Of a DNA stretch of 27,838 nucleotides, positions 1 to 9,523 are shown piece by piece. The DNA comes from Bigelowiella natans CCMP2755 (taxonomy: Eukaryota > Cercozoa > Chlorarachniophyceae): NCBI GenBank assembly GCA_000320545.1, contig ADNK01001578.1, positions 1-27,838 of the forward strand, in the 5' to 3' direction. Made by a program: the position numbers and the translations under genes. The notes below the pieces were generated by a model. It made no database searches and was not told the DNA's origin. It saw nothing but the letters and a program-made list of their open reading frames with translations. Position 1 is the first letter of the stretch. Every line of letters starts with the position of its first letter.

Positions 1-14
1 TACTAGTAAGACTT

Positions 15-298
15 TGGTGATAAAGAAAACGCTTCTCGACAGTGCAGAGTAGTGCGTAGAAATTAGCCGATGGTGATCTCGCCAATAGTTGATGCCATGC
101 ACTTGTTATATCAAGGCGGGTCAGGGGGTTCACTATTGTTACAAAAACCAAAAAATCGTTGATCTTAGCAAGAAGAAAAGTGAATAAAATGACAAGCCTT
201 GATATAACAAGTGCATGGCATCAACTATTGGCGAGATCACCATCGGCTAATTTCTACGCACTACTCTGCACTGTCGAGAAGCGTTTTCTTTATCACCA
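15..298. repeat. 103-bp perfect inverted repeat with 78-bp spacer
   Basis: Positions 15-117 are the exact reverse complement of 196-298 by my base-by-base reading, with no mismatch seen. The spacer is 118-195. Pairing stops at position 14/299. The arms are not low-complexity and carry no clear coding frame. This could be a fold-back or MITE-like element, a local inverted duplication, or an assembly chimera, because it lies at the very edge of the window. No target-site duplication can be judged from the left side. Confidence 0.9.
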
Positions 299-494
299 TC
301 AGGCTCTGTGCAAGGAAGAACAACAACGCTTATATGATATGGAGGAGAAACAATAGGCATGGAGTACCAGGTAAGGGAGGAGAAGATATCTAACGTATCG
401 CGCACACACAAGCCAAAAAGTAGATGTTGATTCACATGGAATGTACGCCCTAAGTGTGTCTTTTTGAAGTTATGTTTCAACGCGTTGGCAATAC

Positions 495-688
495 TTTAAA
501 GTCCGTGTGTGCTAGTTTCTTGACTTCAGCCGTCTCCTTCGCATATCTATCAGGATGAACCACTTTGGCCAGTCGAAGCCACGCAGAACGAAGCTGATAC
601 GGCGGATAAAATGAAGTAACCCGCACGCTCTTCGCTACGTGCGACTCTGTGTGTAATGCGTATGTGTGCGCGTGTGCGTGTGCATGTG

Positions 689-738
<50 letters not shown>

Positions 739-1348
739 CGTGCGTGCGCGTGTGTGTGTTTGAGTGTGAGTCTCTTGTACCTGCGAAGAAGTTGCATACT
801 TGCTCACACCTAAAACATGATAAAAACCATTCGGCGATTTCCCGGCCAAAGTGGCATTAATGTCCCCAGGTTGGTAGCTGCATATGACTCCGGATCTGTT
901 GTAAACTCCATCTCCACTGGGTTCGTCACATCTCGCTCTTTCAGTGTCACCTGAGACCGAATTCACATAGAAAATATGGCTGCTGGATGTGTATTTGATC
1001 GATATAACTGGAAGAGGTCGACTCTGATTCGCTGCCCCTCAGGTGTTGCCGTCAGCATCGTATGTATGAGTGTTTTCAGGAACCTCAAAAATTTTATGTT
1101 ACTGTAAAATGCGTGGGATAATTTCTGATATCCTAACTGTTAATGATAGCCAGCTTCTGCCTCTCGTCCTCCTCGTCCTCCTCGTCTGTAATATCATCAC
1201 TGTTTGCATCGTCGTCGTTTCCAGCAGCGCTGTTGGAGAGTATGGCCCCTCCGAACCCAAGGCTCGAATAAGACCTGATGAAATAGTTGCATAAGTCCCA
1301 GTCTTTTTCTTCTTCTATGCGTCTGTGCACTGCATTGTTTTTTGTCAT
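495..1348 (-). CDS. J-domain (DnaJ-like) protein, 3' end not resolved
   Basis: Joined exons on the minus strand are 1348-1138, 1031-781 and 593-495. Phases agree: phase 1 at the first junction (acceptor CAG at 1034-1032, or GAG six bases upstream) and phase 0 at the second (CAG|GTACAAG to TATCAG|CTT). Exon 1 ends in an acidic stretch of Asp and Glu. Exon 2 carries NGFYHVLGVSKYATSSQ (about residues 138-154) and exon 3 continues LRSAWLRLAKVVHPDRY. Together these give the first helices and the HPD loop of a J domain, which stimulates the ATPase of an Hsp70 partner. The 187-bp intron between them holds a long (GT)n tract. After DFK a GTATTG donor is likely, but the next exon was not found, so the J domain is incomplete here. 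The ATG at 1348 is the best start seen, not a proven one. The Hsp70-partner role is family knowledge. Confidence 0.75.
660..762. repeat. (GT)n microsatellite in the J-protein intron
   Basis: The run is GT/GC-alternating on the plus strand, purest at 691-734. It lies wholly inside the intron 594-780 of the minus-strand J-domain gene, so the transcript reads (CA)n. Long Cys/Val or His/Thr frames across it are artefacts of the repeat. Confidence 0.95.
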
Positions 1349-2183
1349 ACTCCGTTGATGACGATGGATCTTGCGGGGCAGAATCCCTCTCGCATGAGCC
1401 TATTTTGCCTTTTAGCTTCCTACATGATTCATGAAATCGTCGATCAATTCAACAAACACGCATAAAACGCTCGCATGAAGCCGGGTCGTCTACGTGCAAA
1501 CTGTGTGTGTTGCACGTGAGCAGAACATGGACATTTCGGACTTAGTGAACCCCCTTTCCACTCCCTATTAACATCGTACGATTTAACGCTTAAAATATCA
1601 TTGAATAACCGGATTTGCGACGGAGGAAAGGCTATGATGAAGAGGGAAAGAGGCAGGAGACACTGGGCAGCTCGCCGGCGGGCGGGCGCCATTCCGGCCT
1701 GTGTGAAGTACAGATTTCAGGGATTCAACATCGGCCTTGCAATGCAGTTCGAACTTCGAACTTCGACAAAAACAAGAGAATACATGTATTTCAGGGACGG
1801 TATGGTTGATGAAAACCTGGAATTTTCGCCCAAAAATGATCAACTATTTTTTCGATGTTACACCCCGGCCGAAATCGGCAGGTTTTGTCGTAGATGAGAG
1901 CTATATTTAGTGCAAATGTAGGCGGATTGTTAGGCCTATATGAAGAGCTGGTACCCTACCATTCGTTTCTCGCTCTTCAAGGACATGGAAGATATGGGTT
2001 TGTGCTATGTCTAGGTTCAATTCTTCCATTTGATCCGGATTTATGGATGTTAGCCATGACGCATAATATAATTACTATGTTATTTCGTTAGATTTTGTAT
2101 TCAAAATGTGTTACGAAGATTCTTAATCCGTCTTCCAGGCACTAAATATCGCGCAACCCCCCACAATCCAAAAGCCTACGAAG
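1349..2183. other. Intergenic interval between two divergent genes
   Basis: This is the shared upstream side of the J-protein gene (minus) and the secreted-protein gene (plus). A 98-codon plus frame (1601-1897) without an ATG at its start and minus frames over 1444-1843 are present, but none shows a recognisable domain, sensible composition and splice context. No convincing TATA element was found. The base before the ATG at 2184 lies in a CA-rich 5' untranslated stretch. Confidence 0.4.
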
Positions 2184-2594
2184 ATGTTGAAACTCCTTGC
2201 TTCCCTCGCTGCCTTCTCCGCTGTCTCCTTCGGACACAACGTGAACAACGAGCCTCAGCTCGTCAAGCTTCACCCTAACTTCGTTGCTGATTACCTCAAC
2301 GCTACCACCCACTACGGTGACCCAAAGGCGGGCTGCGAGTCTGATGAAATCGCTGTTCAGATCCAGGGTGTCCAGGGAGACTTCTGCACTCCTGCTTGCT
2401 CCCTTGTCAAGAAGTGCCCAACTGATGTTCCAGAAGGAGTTACTGCTACCCCTCAGTGCGCTCTCTCTGCATCCAGCGGTGGAAAGTACTGCGCTCTCAT
2501 CTGCAGCCCAAGCAGCAAGGATGATGCTCAGTGCGGAACCAACGCATCTTGCAAGGCCATCTCTGGAGTTGGCATCTGCACTTACGATGATTAG
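2184..2594 (+). CDS. Small secreted cysteine-rich protein, 136 aa
   Basis: This is an intronless frame from ATG to TAG. Residues 1-17 (MLKLLASLAAFSAVSFG) form a typical signal peptide: a Lys near the start, a hydrophobic core and a small-residue cleavage site. The mature part of about 119 residues has ten cysteines, an even number that fits five disulfides, in spaced motifs such as DFCTPACSLVKKCP, YCALICSP and CGTNASC. It ends in GICTYDD. There is no membrane segment. From memory the pattern resembles a family of unknown function in diatoms and other algae (GC..DE..V...G....FC.P.C); this is recognition, not a search result. Codon choice is strongly biased to C-ending and T-ending codons, unlike the neighbours, which suggests high expression. 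Likely secreted or held in the endomembrane system. No function is assigned. Confidence 0.9.
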   Translation: MLKLLASLAAFSAVSFGHNVNNEPQLVKLHPNFVADYLNATTHYGDPKAGCESDEIAVQIQGVQGDFCTPACSLVKKCPTDVPEGVTATPQCALSASSGGKYCALICSPSSKDDAQCGTNASCKAISGVGICTYDD

Positions 2595-2723
2595 ATAACT
2601 TTCAGTCTGCACTTCGAGAACATGACGGCAAAACAGACAGAAATGTAAATGTATGTCGGTACTGGTTAGTAAGGGTTCATACCGCCAACGAACTTAATAG
2701 CTCGGAAGGCAATTGCCCAACCT

Positions 2724-2729
2724 AATAAA
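2724..2729 (+). promoter_or_regulatory. Possible polyadenylation signal (AATAAA)
   Basis: AATAAA lies 130 bases after the stop of the secreted Cys-rich protein gene on the same strand. The distance is plausible for a 3' untranslated region. Cleavage site not determined. Confidence 0.45.
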
Positions 2730-2879
2730 ACATCTTCTTATGGTAAACTCTTTGCAATGGTGCAGTCATATGGTCATACATGAACTATATTTTTAGCGGT
2801 CATCTGCGCTTGCGCGACTTGCGAAGGATCCGAACTGCAATGGTGAATCCAATGGTAGCAAGAATTACTCGATCACCGT

Positions 2880-3930
2880 ATGTGTCTAGTAGTGTTCACT
2901 GCCTAGCAAGAAGCTAGCTAGAGCAGAAGCCAATGCTACAGAATGCAAAATGTCGCACGTGCCAGACTTTGACATGCAGACAACTACAACTACATGAATC
3001 ATGGCAAGATCTGCTACGCTGTGTAGGCATGGCGGTCCATCTATCTATCTAGCTATCTAGCTATCGATCGCATCTGTACGCGATACGTAGAACTGCACAA
3101 AGCTAGCCAGGTCGATCTACTAGTTATCTAGAGCAGACACATGTACGTATCGTACGTTGCGTTGATCGAAGCTGCTAGACTGTATATGTGTCGTGTTTAG
3201 CTACATGTACCTGCGCTATGGCATGCTAGCATGCAGCGACACATCGTACGCACGCTACCTAGCTACGTACGCATGCATGCGATGCATAGCTCTACTAGCT
3301 AGAGCTAGATACGATATCGCATCATGTAGCCTAGAAGACTAGGCCAGCTGCCATATTGCTAGATTATAGATTGTACGTTGCTAGGTTGCGCATCGTACAC
3401 AGGCTGGCAGGCTAGCTCTAGAGCTAGCAGGGCGTACCACATGTAGCGCATCAAATCGCGCTTGTGTAGGACGGCCAGGCGAGTGTGCATGCATTTGTTC
3501 TAGCATTGCTAGCTAGCTAGATTGCATTGCTGCGCTTGATCGAGATTAGATACGTGCGGTGCATGCATGCGTTCGCATCGCAGCTACAGTGGCCGGCACT
3601 GCTAGCTCAGTGGCCAGCACTGCTAGCTCAGACAGGGTAGCGTAATGCATAAACTAACAAAGATCCTCACACGGCACGCTACGCATACCTAGATACGTGC
3701 GTACATGGGTACCATGCTTAGACTTGTAGACACATCTAGACATTACCGCATTATTGTTACCTGAAATTGCACGGCCATATGCTCTGGCGCTGCAAGCTCT
3801 GAGCACGGCACAGCTATAGATAGGCACGCATTTAGCTAGTTGGTGCACACATGCTCTCGGCTTCTCCAACATAATAATGTTCGATTTAGCATGCGCAGTG
3901 AACGCCAGCTAGCCATTGTACGTACTATGT
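2880..3930. other. Intergenic block packed with CTAG, GCATGC and CGTACG palindromes
   Basis: I count about 30 CTAG sites in roughly 1 kb, where about 4 would be expected for random sequence of even composition. Many are in runs such as CTAGCTAGCTAG (3509-3520). GCATGC, ATGCAT, CGTACG and TGCA are also frequent, giving long alternating purine-pyrimidine stretches. No gene-like frame is present: the 72-codon minus frame at 3654-3872 has no domain or splice support. The block ends sharply into ordinary AT-richer sequence near 3930. Confidence 0.8.
3590..3633 (+). repeat. Tandem duplication of a 22-bp unit
   Basis: The unit CAGTGGCCGGCACTGCTAGCT is followed directly by CAGTGGCCAGCACTGCTAGCT, one substitution apart, with short joining bases. 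It sits inside the CTAG-rich block, and each unit contains near-palindromic halves (GGCCGGC, GCTAGC). Confidence 0.8.
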
Positions 3931-4075
3931 GATAATCATTCATAAATTCTTATGTGCTCCTTCAGCCACCTCAAAGTTACTTTCAAATTGCCTTCGGTGT
4001 TCGTAAGCAGAACTTCATTGAGTTCCAAATTTTGATGTAACGGCATTCGATCCGATTGATGCAATTAATATGCAA

Positions 4076-4119
<44 letters not shown>

Positions 4120-4196
4120 TAATAGATACTATAATATAGCTGTGTCTCAATATAATATAGCTGCATCTATAATCACGTGTTCGCGCGCGCGCGCAC

Positions 4197-4231
<35 letters not shown>

Positions 4232-4271
4232 GAAATATTCCACAAATGCATTCAATCTAAAAACAATATGT

Positions 4272-4329
<58 letters not shown>

Positions 4330-4619
4330 CAATATATGTATACATGATATGGCACATTTGTCTATCTGTAACTATAAGACAGGAACGCAGTTTCTATCAA
4401 TGCTATGTTTTTTTAGTTAATGACCTCATCACAAAAGCCTCGTTGTGCAAGCTTATGAAGTAATTTCTTCATCTTCAGTTTTCTCTGCATGCCGGGCTTG
4501 GCTCTATACACCTCGATCTCGCTGAATATGTACAAACGTATGGTGAGGGTAGAATGTTGCGATTTGTAATACAGAAGAGGCTATCAAGCAGTATCGTTCA
4601 ATGACAAGGCATGAGCCCT
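3931..4619. other. Intergenic stretch downstream of the 338-aa gene
   Basis: Apart from the microsatellite cluster I see no supportable gene. The minus frame 4504-4713 overlaps the last exon of the neighbouring gene and looks like a shadow. The interval separates the CTAG-rich block from the 3' end of the minus-strand gene. Confidence 0.5.
4076..4330. repeat. Cluster of (CA)n and (AT)n microsatellites
   Basis: Four tracts are close together: (CA)n at about 4077-4117, a short GCGCGC run at 4182-4193, (AT)n at about 4200-4228, and a composite (CA)n(TA)n at about 4271-4327. No gene is present around them. Frames with Thr-His or Tyr-Ile repeats are artefacts of the repeats. Confidence 0.95.
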
Positions 4620-6100
4620 TCAGCGTAAGGCGCACTTTCTCATAGGATGAACCCCAATGTCGGTCAACTTTTGCGCTCTCTGAAACTTGTCTGGCGGTCC
4701 CTTGAGAACCCATGCCCCCCCCCCGAAACCTGCACCTCGGTGAAGTATGAGATTTAAATTCTTGCAGAGGATACGCTTGGTGGCAATGTCATAAACATGG
4801 CCAACAGTTGTGTGCTTTCCCATTCCGAGGCGCAGTCCCACATCCACATTGCACCCGTGGAAAGTTGTGATGTACGCCATGTCACAGGGTTTATTAGCGC
4901 ACATCTTTGACCCGCTCGGGGTCGGTATTTGCTTCTTCCATTTCGATGCTGAATGGTCTTTGGTATTGAGTGTGAGATGGCTGCTTGGGATTTTGTTCTT
5001 ACCTTCGGCGCCTAAATTATTTTCTTTACTATTCATTCTATTGCAACCATGGCTGACGTTGTTATATTCGTCGCTGCTCCCAGTTCTACATCTACCTTTG
5101 CCAGCGTTCTGCTTGTGCTTCAACACAGAGTGTACGCTGTAGCTCACTTTTCTCCCCCCTCTTCGAGCACCCTGTCTTCGTTGCGGCTGCTGTGAAATAT
5201 TGTCATGTTTATGGCAATTGTTGCCTCCCTCTTTTAATTTTTTTTTTCGAGAGTTTTGATGCGGAGACGGGTAATGATGACTGTCGCCATTCGTATCTTT
5301 CATATCGTACGACTGAATGCCGTGGAGGGAATAGTCGTGTTGACTGTGCTTGTGATAATGACTTGACGTCTGACTAATTTGGTGCTGATGTTGAATGTCG
5401 TGACAACGGTATTCTCGAACGATTCGGAGCTCATACTCTTTTCGCCTGCAGTGTCATATGCATCTACGTCATTGAAAGGATTGGAGATAAAAACATTGTG
5501 CAAGCCGTTTGCGGAAGGATGGGATTTATTTCTTCCACTACCATTTAGATAATTTCGAATCCCAGTATCGCCAGCCTTTGATCTTCTCATGCAGATAGAA
5601 TAACAATATTTGCACAAGATACATTTGACGAGAAAGAAAATAGGAATTTACACTTACCTTTGTCGGGTCAGGCGAGAAGTCCTCAGCGAGTAGCAATCCA
5701 ACCCCGTCCATTTCACGATCGACTATCCAAGAAGCCTTTTCCTTGTCGAAGTACAACCAAAATACTTTCCTTTGATCTGCATACATCTGACAGGAGGCGA
5801 AGATAGAAAGTGAGCACCTCTCTCGAGGCATGGATTAGAACGGAAGCAAGAGCAAAAATGCCGTCCACTACCCGGTCAGATACGTGTACAAAAATTGCCT
5901 CCGCGCACGGAAGGCGCTTCATCACCCGTTTCGAAGCCTATTGTATGGAGAAAGTGATGGGAGCCCCACAAGCAATGTTTATCTCCCAACAAACAATGAG
6001 CACGTCGGTAGCCATTTCGCTTCGAAGGCACTTCATATTTGCCCCACCTCGAGGCACTCATTTTGTTTTTTAGTAGTACCTCAATTCTATAGCGAGTCAT
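4620..6100 (-). CDS. Unrecognised protein with a Trp-rich module, about 338 aa
   Basis: Exons by phase are 6100-6080 (MTRYRIE, tentative), 5786-5658, 5582-5542 and 5445-4620. Junctions are TTGAG|GTACTAC to GTCAG|ATG, AAG|GTAAGTG to GAGAAG|ATC, and AAATG|GTAGTGG to CTGCAG|G. Exons 2-4 join into one coherent Trp- and Tyr-rich module (RKVFWLYFDKEKASWIVDRE, then KGWRYWDSKLSKWRKEYEL), reminiscent of short WxYxxxxxxW-type structural modules, though no family is recognised. A His/Gln/Ser-rich low-complexity stretch follows, then a basic stretch (SRKKKLKEG, RRQGARRGGRK), then a better ordered C-terminal part of about 90 residues with Cys (MCANKPCDMAY, FHGCNVDVGLRLGMGKHTT). No signal peptide or membrane segment is seen. 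An alternative first exon ending SVLIHASRE at about 5817 would need a 31-nt intron. The last three exons are well supported; the start is not. Confidence 0.65.
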
Positions 6101-6285
6101 CGTCCGTCAAAATCCTTCCCCACCTTCTTCAATAGAAGCCCTTCCGATGTTGGAAAGGGGCTGAAGGGGATGGGGAAAGACGTCGATGGGTTATTACGAA
6201 GAAAATGTAATGGAAAGCATGTCGTAAGCTCTAAAAGAGATGTAATTTAATATATATTCTATTTGTCGAGTGTGCTCGAAGAATT

Positions 6286-6522
6286 TCAGCCGAAAACATC
6301 GTGATAAGGGTTCGCGAAGTTGGTGAGAGCTTCCCCAATAATTGCAATAATACTCGAGAAAATTGGTACATTTTTATACCGGGGAATATCCAAATTTGGA
6401 TTGATTTGCGACTTAACCGTACTGGGATCGAGTTTGTCGCCGCCCCCCATGCTCGGATCTTCACGAAAGAGGGCTGCCCCACAGGTGACAGTCATACGAT
6501 CAGCTTTTCTGGTTAAATTCAT
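6286..6522 (-). CDS. Possible small protein, 78 aa, head-to-head with dapF
   Basis: This uninterrupted frame runs from an ATG at 6522 to TGA at 6286. Composition is balanced and protein-like: a hydrophilic first half (LFREDPSMGGGDKLDPS) and a hydrophobic segment (VPIFSSIIAIIGEAL) near the C-terminus that could be a membrane anchor or amphipathic helix. The start codon is only 38 bases from the dapF ATG at 6561 on the opposite strand. If both are real they share a promoter or have overlapping 5' leaders. No family is recognised. The same DNA could instead be the 5' leader of dapF. Confidence 0.4.
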   Translation of the reverse strand: MNLTRKADRMTVTCGAALFREDPSMGGGDKLDPSTVKSQINPNLDIPRYKNVPIFSSIIAIIGEALTNFANPYHDVFG

Positions 6523-6560
6523 CTTCTCAGCCTTCGTAAACCAGTGTTTAGATATCCTCT

Positions 6561-7676
6561 TTGTCTCACAAGGAGGAAGAAATGGAGGGAGAAATCTCAC
6601 TGGAACGTGCTCCGAAACAGGGAAAGATGGAAGACAGACGTACCCAGCGCAAGAGCGTCCGGTCGGTGGATACTACGGAGAATGAAAGGAAGAATAAAGA
6701 TACATCGACCCAATCTGTAATGTTGGATTTTACTAAAATGAACGGTGCGGGCAACGACTTCGTTGTTATCGACAATCGTGATGAGTCAATCACCTTGTCT
6801 AAGGAGGAAATAGCCCAGCTCTGTGACCGTCACCGCGGTATAGGGGCGGATGGTCTCCTCGCAGTAGAACCCGCAGAATCTGGAGCGGACTACAAATTTC
6901 GCTACTACAACGCTGACGGCAGCGAGGCTGAAATGTGCGGAAACGGTGCACGATGCTTCGGAGCCTTCGCAGGTTTTGCAGTTCTAATTTGATGTAACCG
7001 CCAAGTTGAACCTCGATCATTGTATTCTAAATGCTCGATGATTCCTATCGTGGTCATCTGATGATGAAATGGTCTCTGCTTGTTAATTCTAGCTCGACTC
7101 AGCTCACCGACGAAAGAAGTCGTCACCTTTGAAAGCATAGCTGGAACCCTCAGCGCCGAACTCATAGGTGGTAGCACGAATGTCCGCATTGCCATGTGTG
7201 ATCCCTTCGACCTGCACATGAACCTCAAAACCGATCTGAAGAGCGACCTACTCGGGGATATCCACTTCGTCAACACTGGAGTTCCACATGCTGTGACTTT
7301 TGTCAGCGGCGATCTCCCTGGAATCGATGTCATTGAGAGCGGCGCGGCCATCCGCCATCATGGCCACTTTGCCCCCAAGGGCACTAACGTCAACTTTGCA
7401 AAAGTTATTTCACGAGGACACGTCGCCATTCGCACCTATGAGCGGGGAGTGGAGGGCGAGACTCTCGCATGCGGCACGGGTGTGTGTGCGTGTGCTCTTA
7501 TCCACCATGTTCTTACCGATGAACCGTCTCCGATCAAAGTCAATGTTGCTGGAGGGGACACCTTGCAGGTCGGGTTCAGGCCACTTGGCGACGGGAAGTT
7601 CAAAGAGCTAACTCTCACAGGACCGGCGGACTTCGTATTCTCGGGATCGATTAAAGTCAAACGCGCGCTGCCATGA
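6561..7676 (+). CDS. dapF: Diaminopimelate epimerase, two exons, 331 aa
   Basis: Exon 1 is 6561-6972 and exon 2 is 7093-7676. The 120-bp intron is phase 1 (TTCGCAG|GTTTTG to TTCTAG|CTCG) and gives GARCFGAFAARLSSPTKEV. DapF converts LL- to meso-diaminopimelate, the precursor of lysine, without cofactor, using two Cys. Both are present: MCGNGARC in exon 1 and ETLACGTGVCA in exon 2. Other family motifs are MNGAGNDFVVIDNRD at the start, RHRGIGADGLL, VNTGVPHAVTF and HHGHFAPKGTNVNF. The conserved core (from MLDFTKMNGAGN) is about 278 residues, close to bacterial length. A charged extension of 53 residues (rich in Glu, Lys, Arg) precedes it if the ATG at 6561 is used. It is not a signal peptide, so plastid import, expected in algae, would need an upstream exon, a different start or an unusual signal. 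The ATG at 6720 would give the bare core. Confidence 0.93.
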
Positions 7677-7844
7677 GCCTGGAGAAAACAGCTTCTAGGA
7701 ATTGAGACTTGACGGGGAGCGAAAGGAAAGCTATGTAAGAAAACAAGAAGTTGTGCCGAGAATGTAGTCAGCCTGGTGCGTCTGATTTGTCGACGAGGTT
7801 AAAATGGTTGTTTCTCTTGCTTTCCTTGTCCATGCATGCTGTCA
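7677..7844. other. Short spacer after dapF
   Basis: This is the 3' flank of dapF. No clear AATAAA element, gene or repeat is seen before the VWA fragment begins on the other strand. Confidence 0.4.
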
Positions 7845-8302
7845 TCAAGTGCGGAACAGGCTGAGACCGATGCGACCGAGTGAGGTCGAACTAGTGTCAT
7901 CTTCGTCGGTGAGAACTGTCACGAGAGGCTCTCTTTGAAAACCTCAGCAGCTGCTTTCACTGAATCGAACAATGAAGTGGTGCCTCCGCTCTCAGTGTTT
8001 GCTCTCGTTGTTTTCACATTGACTTCATGAGCCTTGGCACCAACGAAAGCTGTGTCAACGCTGCGGTTGAATGCTCCGAACGCCACAAAATCCCTAGGGC
8101 GGAGCACTTTGAGAAGATTCTCGACACCATTGAAAGCCTCCGTGAGTTTTGATCCAGCCATAGACCCAGAGTTGTCTACGCGACAAAAGTGCGAGCATGG
8201 CTGACAAGTGCGGTGTGTTGCAGCAGAAATCGCTCCAGCGCTCCGCGTGCCTCGCCAACCCATTAGCCCATTCTGCAAACATCGGAAGCTATTCAAAAGC
8301 AA
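7845..8302 (-). pseudogene. VWA domain fragment, frameshifted
   Basis: The minus strand encodes VDNSGSMAGSKL, the MIDAS metal-binding DxSGS motif of a von Willebrand factor A domain. It is followed by RPRDFVAFGAFNRSVDTAF and TTSLFDSVKAAAEVFKESL, then a stop at 7919. The next expected strand, TVLTDEDDTSS, is found at once but in another frame. Removing two bases (a TC duplication in CCTCTCGTG near 7923) would restore continuity. The reading then stops at 7845 after about 20 more residues, well before a full VWA fold ends. The upstream side (8200-8302) has no convincing exon. No splice pair explains the shift. It looks like a decayed partial copy; a sequencing error plus short gene is the alternative. 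Confidence 0.6.
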
Positions 8303-8329
8303 ATCTGGAACAGATTAAATGCCTAGATT

Positions 8330-9190
8330 TTGAAGTTTGATTCACCGGAGGCTCGGTCACCAAAGCACATCCTAGCAGCAACTACAACCATCTTGCTAGC
8401 TTGGCATGGAGGTGACCACGAGATGAGTCAGCATCAGGCAAAATTTTGGTTCCACTGTTCATGCATGAAGGCTCGCTATGCTAGCAGCTCTAGAGCTCAC
8501 CGCACGCATTTGTCGATCAACACAGCATTGCAAACATCGCACACGCAGCTCAATGCAACAGACATAGCAATGTTGTCTAGTTGTGCACATGGCATGTCCA
8601 ACTAGCTAGATGTGTGCTGCTGATGCAAAAAATTGAGTGCTAGAGTGGGCTAGTGTGGGCAAATTCGGTATCTGTGAAGAAACATGTGAGCGTTGTCCAG
8701 GTTGTAGTTGAAAGGCTTTATTGTTGTCCTACACACATTCACAACAGGTGCAATGCTGTCATGTGTGCAACGTGTGTGTAATGCCACGTTGTCCATGAAC
8801 AATAAGCTACGACTTGATCAAGGTCAACATGCAAGACAGCAGCACATTGCATTTGCCAACTGTGCATCGCATCTCTAGCCATATACAGTTGTACATGCAT
8901 GGCTAGCTAGATGGCGTGCACATCACGGGCGCTGTGCACTATATTTTGTCCTGTAGCCTCGGTGAATGGCCGTAGCAACATGCATGCACGCAAGCGCGCT
9001 CGCTCTTACATGCATTGCCTTCGCCGTTTGTAGAGAAAGCGATACGTGTCATCATGAGCAATGCATATTTGACTAGTCTAGTAGTCTTCATTGTTCAAAC
9101 CTGTTCTCAGCAGCCATTGTGCACACATCTAGACATGCATGCACATGCACGCACCCTCTTGATTGCATCGAATGGCGAGCCTATTCATAC
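8330..9190. other. Intergenic block rich in TGCA, GCATGC and CTAG
   Basis: This is the second block of the unusual composition: many TGCATG, GCATGC, CTAGCTAG and CACATG words, few A/T runs and no microsatellite. It fills the gap between the VWA fragment and the 3' end of the methyltransferase gene. Frames at 8330-8605 and 9015-9206 show no domain or splice support and are rejected as genes. Confidence 0.7.
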
Positions 9191-9195
9191 TCCTA

Positions 9196-9476
9196 CTAAG
9201 TCATAGATGTCTTATATCTAGCCCATGGCGACTTTGGTAGATTTGGTCTTGGCCATAGTTCTCGCAACGATGAAGAGTAGTGTCGGCTACGCGGTGAAGA
9301 TAGCGAAGATCCTGCTGCTACAACTTCTTCGCCTCCTCCTTTTGGGCGTCCAATTATCAGGTAATTCTTCAGCGTGATCTCCCTCGGGATAGTTTCGGAA
9401 CTAACCTCGTAGCTGCGCAAAAATAGCCAAAAACAAAGAAGAGAAACAGCAGTAAGCAGGTGGTATTTCATAAAGT

Positions 9477-9523
<47 letters not shown>

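Noticed and set aside
247-480. 77-codon minus frame as a J-protein exon
   Set aside because: It does not continue the J domain, overlaps the inverted repeat, and no splice phase links it to exon 593-495.
666-860. Plus frame of Cys/Val repeats
   Set aside because: Produced by the (GT)n microsatellite inside the intron of the minus-strand J-domain gene.
1601-1897. 98-codon plus frame as a gene
   Set aside because: Starts at a non-ATG codon, no domain, and antisense frames are equally open.
2880-3930. CRISPR array or satellite DNA
   Set aside because: No regular repeat-spacer period and no constant unit length; only short palindromic words recur.
5300-5617. 105-codon minus frame as a separate gene
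   Set aside because: It covers the intron and out-of-frame parts of the 338-residue gene; the spliced reading is more coherent.
6561-7676. Bacterial contamination or transfer for dapF
   Set aside because: A phase-consistent spliceosomal intron splits the conserved core, so it is a resident nuclear gene.
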